In this document: positions 32,320 through 35,975 of the stretch, in pieces
Layout of the letters: each line of letters opens with the position of its first letter
Numbering within the stretch: position 1 is the stretch's first letter
Source of the DNA: Chloroflexota bacterium
Lineage (GTDB): Bacteria; Chloroflexota; Anaerolineae; Aggregatilineales; Phototrophicaceae
Length of the DNA stretch: 35,975 nt
Reading direction: 5' to 3'
Assembly: GCA_026706445.1 (NCBI GenBank)
Contig: JAPOYT010000207.1
Coordinates: 1-35,975 of the forward strand
Program-made: the position numbers and the translations under genes
Notes under the pieces: generated by a model
What the model saw: the letters and a program-made list of their open reading frames with translations, nothing else
Told to the model about the DNA's origin: nothing
Database searches by the model: none

Positions 32320-33579
32320 CTACAGTGGCGCAGCCGATTCGGTGACAATTGCCTGCGCACCGCTGTTCTCCGCCACCAGCGCGTCTTCCCCGAAGCTGGC
32401 ATCCGCCTTGAGCACGGTAAAGAGGAAGTGACCGCCATTGCTCTGGCTGTTGCCTTCCGCCCAGATTCGCCCGCCATGCGCTTCAATGATATGCTTGCAG
32501 ATGGCCAGTCCTAATCCCGTTCCTTCATCACCCGAGCGCGATACATCGGCTTGGTAAAAGCGCTCAAAGACGCGATGGCGCAGATCTTCCGGCACGCCCG
32601 GTCCATTGTCGAAAATCGAGACGGTGATCTCATCTTCTTGCTCGGAAGCGCTGATCGTAATCGCCTCGCCCTGGGGCGACCACTTGATCGCGTTGTGAAT
32701 CAGATTGCCCAGCACTCGTTTTAGTTGGTCTGCATCGCAAAGGACGTCGAGCTTCTGCGGCACGTGGCTCACTATGTTGAGGTCTTTCATTGTGGCTTGC
32801 GACTCAAGTCGTTCGATCGCGTCATCCACGACCTGTTTCAGCGGCGTTTTTACCAGCCGCAAAATCGCTTCGCCCGATTCGATCATCGAAAGATCGAGGA
32901 GCTCTTGCGCCAGCCAGAGCAGCGCATCCGTTTCCATCGCAATCTCCTTAAGCGACTGGATGCTCGCCTTGCGTTTCGGCTTATCGGCGTCCAGGAATAA
33001 ACCCTCGATGATCAGGCGAATTCGCGTGATCGGCGTTCGCAGTTCGTGCGAGATATTGGCGACCAGGTCGCGCCGGGCGCGATTCAGGTTGACTAATTCG
33101 GTGATGTCTTGCAGGCCAATGCCGATGTAGCGGTCCCCTTGCCCCGGCGCAATCACCAGCGAGCGAGCGCGATAATTGGTAGCGCCGATGGCAAACTGTT
33201 CTTCGATGCTCTCTTCTTCGCGCAAGGCGACTTGAACCAGATTGTACAACTCAGAAGAGTCGACAAGATCGGTCAGGCGCTTGCCGATTGGGTTGCTGCG
33301 TCCGGCAAGCCGCTCCGCCGCGCGATTGGCCATAACGACATTCAGGTTTTCATCAAGCAAGAGAATTATGTCGAAGGCGACATCAGAGGCGGTCGAGGCG
33401 AGCAATTGGCTCTCCACCTTTTCGCGCTCAAGCGTATCCACCTGCGCCTTCAATTCGCCGATCGCTTCATCACGACTCTTGATAGCCAAGCGGTACTCTT
33501 GCAAATCGCGGCGCTGACGGTAGGCGCAAATTGCCAAACCCGCTGTGAGCGCAAGCGCAACGAAAAGAATCAGTTCCAT
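32320..33579 (-). CDS. PhoR-like sensor histidine kinase
   Basis: This 419-residue membrane-attached kinase has one N-terminal hydrophobic segment (residues 2-20). A coiled coil follows to about residue 65, then a PAS domain (about 66-165). The HisKA helix has phospho-acceptor H178 in ANISHELRTP, and the HATPase domain has N-box N296 (NLIHNAIKWS), DNGPG (324-328), FERFYQAD and GTGLGLAI (353-360). All catalytic motifs are intact. No large external sensor is present, so the signal is probably read by the PAS domain or the membrane. Its gene starts two bases after the response-regulator stop, so the two form a pair. The PhoR-like layout suggests but does not show phosphate sensing. Confidence 0.93.
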   Translation of the reverse strand: MELILFVALALTAGLAICAYRQRRDLQEYRLAIKSRDEAIGELKAQVDTLEREKVESQLLASTASDVAFDIILLLDENLNVVMANRAAERLAGRSNPIGKRLTDLVDSSELYNLVQVALREEESIEEQFAIGATNYRARSLVIAPGQGDRYIGIGLQDITELVNLNRARRDLVANISHELRTPITRIRLIIEGLFLDADKPKRKASIQSLKEIAMETDALLWLAQELLDLSMIESGEAILRLVKTPLKQVVDDAIERLESQATMKDLNIVSHVPQKLDVLCDADQLKRVLGNLIHNAIKWSPQGEAITISASEQEDEITVSIFDNGPGVPEDLRHRVFERFYQADVSRSGDEGTGLGLAICKHIIEAHGGRIWAEGNSQSNGGHFLFTVLKADASFGEDALVAENSGAQAIVTESAAPL

Positions 33580-33581
33580 GC

Positions 33582-34286
33582 TCAGCCCTCGAAGCGGTAT
33601 CCGACGCCGCGAACGGTGCTGATGCGCACGGGGCTGGACGGGTTGTCCTCGATTTTCTCGCGCAGCCAGCGGATGTGTACATCAACCGTTCGTTTGTCTA
33701 TGGGCAAGTAATCATGCCCCCAAACGTTGGTCAGAATAAAATCGCGCGACAATACAGCATTCTGATTGCGCATAAACAAGGTCAACAGATCAAACTCCTT
33801 ATTGCTAAGTTTGACCTCGAAATCGTCTCGGTAGGCGCGGCGGCCAGTGAAGTCAAGACGCAAATCGCCAGCGCTCAATTCATCTTGATTCAAGCCGCGG
33901 TCCGCTAAGGGGCGCCGCATCTGCACCCGGACTCGCGCCAGAAACTCGCCCAAGCCGAAGGGCTTGACGATATAATCATCGGCGCCGCTCTCCAATCCGA
34001 CGATCTTGTCGACTTCTGTGCCCCTTGCGGTGAGCATGATAATGGGCGCATTTGCCGAGGCGCTGTCGTTACGAATCATGCGACAAAGACTGAGCCCGTC
34101 CAAAACGGGAAGCATGATGTCCAGCACGATCAAATCGTAGGCGTCACTGCGCGCCATTTCCCAGCCGGTATCGCCATCAAGCGCGGTGAATACTTCGTAT
34201 CCTTCCGCTCGCAGCTTATCCGCCAGGTTGGCGATCAGTTTTTCTTCGTCTTCAACCAGCAGTATCTTTTTCGCAACCATCGCCAT
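33582..34286 (-). CDS. OmpR/PhoB family response regulator
   Basis: This 234-residue regulator has an intact receiver. The acidic pocket is E12-D13, phospho-acceptor D56 lies in LIVLDIMLP, and the conserved T and K are in MLTARG and IVKPFG. A winged-helix DNA-binding domain (about 135-233) ends with VDVHIRWLREKIE and STVRGVGYRFEG. It is phosphorylated by the kinase encoded two bases downstream. AAGG at spacing seven supports ATG 34286; ATG 34280 is an alternative. In the 231 bases upstream there is no gene. GAAAGTCC (34455-34462) with GGACTTTC (34484-34491) forms a hairpin near the peptidase stop. Target genes are not identifiable here. Confidence 0.94.
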   Translation of the reverse strand: MAMVAKKILLVEDEEKLIANLADKLRAEGYEVFTALDGDTGWEMARSDAYDLIVLDIMLPVLDGLSLCRMIRNDSASANAPIIMLTARGTEVDKIVGLESGADDYIVKPFGLGEFLARVRVQMRRPLADRGLNQDELSAGDLRLDFTGRRAYRDDFEVKLSNKEFDLLTLFMRNQNAVLSRDFILTNVWGHDYLPIDKRTVDVHIRWLREKIEDNPSSPVRISTVRGVGYRFEG

Positions 34287-34517
34287 CCATTATGCGACCT
34301 TGAGCGCATTCAGCATACTCGAAGTCTGCTAAATCTATGTTAAGTCATTTGGCGAGCATTTTGAACATCGCGGCCTGGCGAGCTAATGAAAAGCCTGCCA
34401 TGAACCGGCGCCATATTACGGGCTGGCGAATATCGTCGGGTCGGAACTCGGCGCGAAAGTCCTTAATCGGACCATGGGAAAGTGGACTTTCAGCGGAGTC
34501 TGACTGGCGACTTGACA

Positions 34518-35489
34518 CTATGACTCGGACGCTGCGCGAACGCCACCCAGGGATGTCGCTGAGCGCACAGCGCGGCGGATCGCAAGCGCCACCATCTCCG
34601 CCGAGTATGCGCCGACTATCGTTGGATCTGCCGCAACCTCGCCGGTTGCCAAGGCGAAAATGGTGTCGCCGTCAAACATTGTATGCGCAGGGTTCACCGC
34701 CCGCGCGACGCCGTCCTGCGCCATCTGCGCCACCTTCGTTGCTTGGGCTTTGTCGAGCGCGCCATTGGATGCGACCACGCCGATGACCGTGTTTTCGCCG
34801 GTGGCAACCGTCGATGATTCGTTCATAAGGTCAACCATCGCGTCCAGTACCGAGACAAAACCAGGCTCATCGATCGCGCGCAGCCCGGCGATCACTTGAC
34901 CGTTCTCGTCAATCACGTTGCCAACCGCGTTCACAGCCATCAGAGCCGCGACGACCAAGCCATTGGGCAATGCGACTGCCGCCGAGCCGATGCCGCCTTT
35001 GCTCGCCCTCGCATTTCCTAGAATTGCTGCGACCCGCGCGCCCGTGCCAGCGCCGACGCTGCCCATCGCGACGGGTTCGGAAGTAGCGGCCTCGCAGGCG
35101 GCATAGCCGGCCTCGGGGCCTGGGCGGACTCCAGCCTCGCCGATTGTCAAGTCGAAAAGGATGGCCGCGGGCACAATCGGTACGACTGCGCCGCTCCTTG
35201 ATTGATAACCCAGTCCTTTTTCAACATGCCAGCTTACAACTCCGTCGGCTGAGGCCAAGCCGAAGGCACTCCCACCGGAGAGAACAATCGCTGTAACTTC
35301 CTCGACCAAGTTGTGCGCCTGCAAGAGATCTGTTTCGCGCGTGCCGGGCGCTCCACCGCGTACATCAACAGCGCCCACGGTGTGTGGCGGACAGCTGACG
35401 ACTGTGCAGCCGGTGATGGCGTCGAGGTCGGTGTAATGCCCGACTTTGACGCCCGGGACCGCAGTTAAAGTATCATTCGCGGTCATCAT
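34518..35489 (-). CDS. P1 family peptidase (DmpA/S58, self-processing)
   Basis: This is an Ntn-type peptidase of the DmpA/P1 (MEROPS S58) family. Precursors cut themselves to expose a new N-terminal nucleophile. The likely cleavage site is N-T in TGENTVIGVVASN (N242-T243 if counted from 35516), as in ThnT-type members. Other family segments are PGVKVGHYTD, VLSGGSAFGL and VGAGTGARVA. ATG 35489 is used because it shortens the overlap with the upstream gene to 17 bases. ATG 35516 or 35486 are alternatives. It overlaps the DUF2007-like gene, so they are coupled. Substrates of P1 peptidases range from N-terminal amino acids to beta-peptides and amides. Confidence 0.9.
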   Translation of the reverse strand: MMTANDTLTAVPGVKVGHYTDLDAITGCTVVSCPPHTVGAVDVRGGAPGTRETDLLQAHNLVEEVTAIVLSGGSAFGLASADGVVSWHVEKGLGYQSRSGAVVPIVPAAILFDLTIGEAGVRPGPEAGYAACEAATSEPVAMGSVGAGTGARVAAILGNARASKGGIGSAAVALPNGLVVAALMAVNAVGNVIDENGQVIAGLRAIDEPGFVSVLDAMVDLMNESSTVATGENTVIGVVASNGALDKAQATKVAQMAQDGVARAVNPAHTMFDGDTIFALATGEVAADPTIVGAYSAEMVALAIRRAVRSATSLGGVRAASES

Positions 35490-35814
35490 CGACTGCTTGC
35501 TCGCCGCTATCGCCATCGTCCTGCCAGATCAACTGGATCTTATCATTGCTGGCTTCAATCTTCTCGTTTGCCGCGGGCAAGAGGAGATCAGCGGCGCGCT
35601 CGTAGTCTTTTGGCGAAACGAGGACTTTGATCTCGCCGAGATTGCCAAGCGTGATGCCGATTGCCGCCGCGCCCGCCTCCTGGTGGATCATTGCGGGAAT
35701 GTCAAAGGCGCGCAGTTTGCCGACGATGATGTGCGCCTCCTGCAGATTATGTGTGATGTAGACGGCGATCCAGTCGGGTCCCTTTGCGCCGGATTCACGT
35801 TTCTTCAAGCTCAT
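35473..35814 (-). CDS. DUF2007-like putative signal-transducing protein
   Basis: This is a 113-residue cytoplasmic protein. Its central region, WIAVYITHNLQEAHIIVGKL through IKVLVSPKDYERAADLL, matches the DUF2007 pattern. That pattern is a small ACT-like alpha/beta fold in which a sequence element turns up the gain or loss of a helix-packed ligand site. The C-terminus is acidic (DDGDSGEQAVDDD). The function of the family is not established. It is the first gene of a two-gene minus-strand unit with the P1 peptidase and overlaps it by at least 14 bases. The start ATG 35814 has no obvious ribosome-binding site. Confidence 0.75.
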   Translation of the reverse strand: MSLKKRESGAKGPDWIAVYITHNLQEAHIIVGKLRAFDIPAMIHQEAGAAAIGITLGNLGEIKVLVSPKDYERAADLLLPAANEKIEASNDKIQLIWQDDGDSGEQAVDDDRE

Positions 35815-35929
35815 GAGCGTTTGACGTTTCTGTTAGCTTAGACGAGGATATGCGATGTTTTGCCAGCGCTCAATGGGCAATAAGACGCTTAAACAAAGAA
35901 ATGGCGTCAAGTCGTCTATCTAGGTTCTG

Positions 35930-35959
35930 TTGACATTTTGATATTGGCATTTTCATAAA
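35930..35959 (+). promoter_or_regulatory. Possible promoter pointing out of the window
   Basis: A perfect TTGACA (35930-35935) is followed after 18 bases by CATAAA (35954-35959), a weak -10 match. It would drive a plus-strand gene beyond the end of the window. The 161 bases after 35814 contain no open reading frame. Confidence 0.3.
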
Positions 35960-35975
35960 TGCGTAAAATGGTCTT

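Noticed and set aside
1..35975. CRISPR arrays, tRNA/rRNA genes, transposases, prophage or toxin-antitoxin genes
   Set aside because: None was seen. Repeats present are short hairpin elements, and no array of regularly spaced repeats exists.

Overview
The window reads as a chromosomal segment of a Chloroflexota bacterium, probably Anaerolineae-like. This is inferred, not proven. The reasons are a RecG with a long N-terminal extension, an FMN riboswitch driving a RibXY-type riboflavin transporter, several substrate-binding proteins with 'AQ[D/N]' signal-peptide ends, a Pro/Thr-rich lipoprotein cytochrome c, and the rlmN-rpe-fakA-recG gene order. Coding density is high and GC-rich, with no tRNA, rRNA, CRISPR array, transposase or phage gene seen.

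Region 1 (1-12.8 kb, plus strand) is housekeeping. It holds a CPBP-type membrane protease, rlmN, rpe, a fatty-acid kinase subunit (fakA-like), two DegV/FakB lipid-binding proteins and recG in a tight run with start/stop overlaps. It continues with coaD, a coiled-coil protein of unknown function, and comEC with a degraded nuclease domain. The order rlmN, rpe, fakA, recG echoes the yloN-yloV-recG neighbourhood of Bacillus subtilis.

Region 2 (12.8-26.5 kb) is catabolic and transport-oriented. Two minus-strand genes (Gfo/Idh/MocA dehydrogenase and sugar-phosphate-isomerase-like TIM barrel) diverge from a plus-strand run. That run comprises an amidohydrolase, a sugar-type ABC binding protein, two tiny ORFs, two sugar-type permeases and an argininosuccinate-lyase-like enzyme. 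A minus-strand lipoprotein cytochrome c follows, then a peptide/nickel-type ABC system (binding protein plus two permeases). Neither transporter has its ATPase here, so those subunits must be encoded elsewhere.

Region 3 (26.5-29.2 kb) has rpsT with a strong promoter and a structured leader. It is followed on the minus strand by a cysteine-desulfurase-like PLP enzyme without the catalytic cysteine loop and an OmpR-type regulator with a decayed receiver domain. A mini zinc-ribbon protein is divergent from them.

Region 4 (29.2-32.3 kb, minus) is a complete riboflavin-uptake operon: promoter, FMN riboswitch, a hairpin that can hide the Shine-Dalgarno sequence, permease (ribX), NMT1/THI5-like binding protein (ribY) and ATPase.

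Region 5 (32.3-35.98 kb, minus) carries a PhoR/PhoB-like two-component pair, a self-processing P1-family peptidase and a DUF2007-like protein. Short repeats related to REP/MITE hairpins occur at 25-97 and 18032-18062, and a second GC-rich hairpin family brackets the sugar-binding-protein gene.
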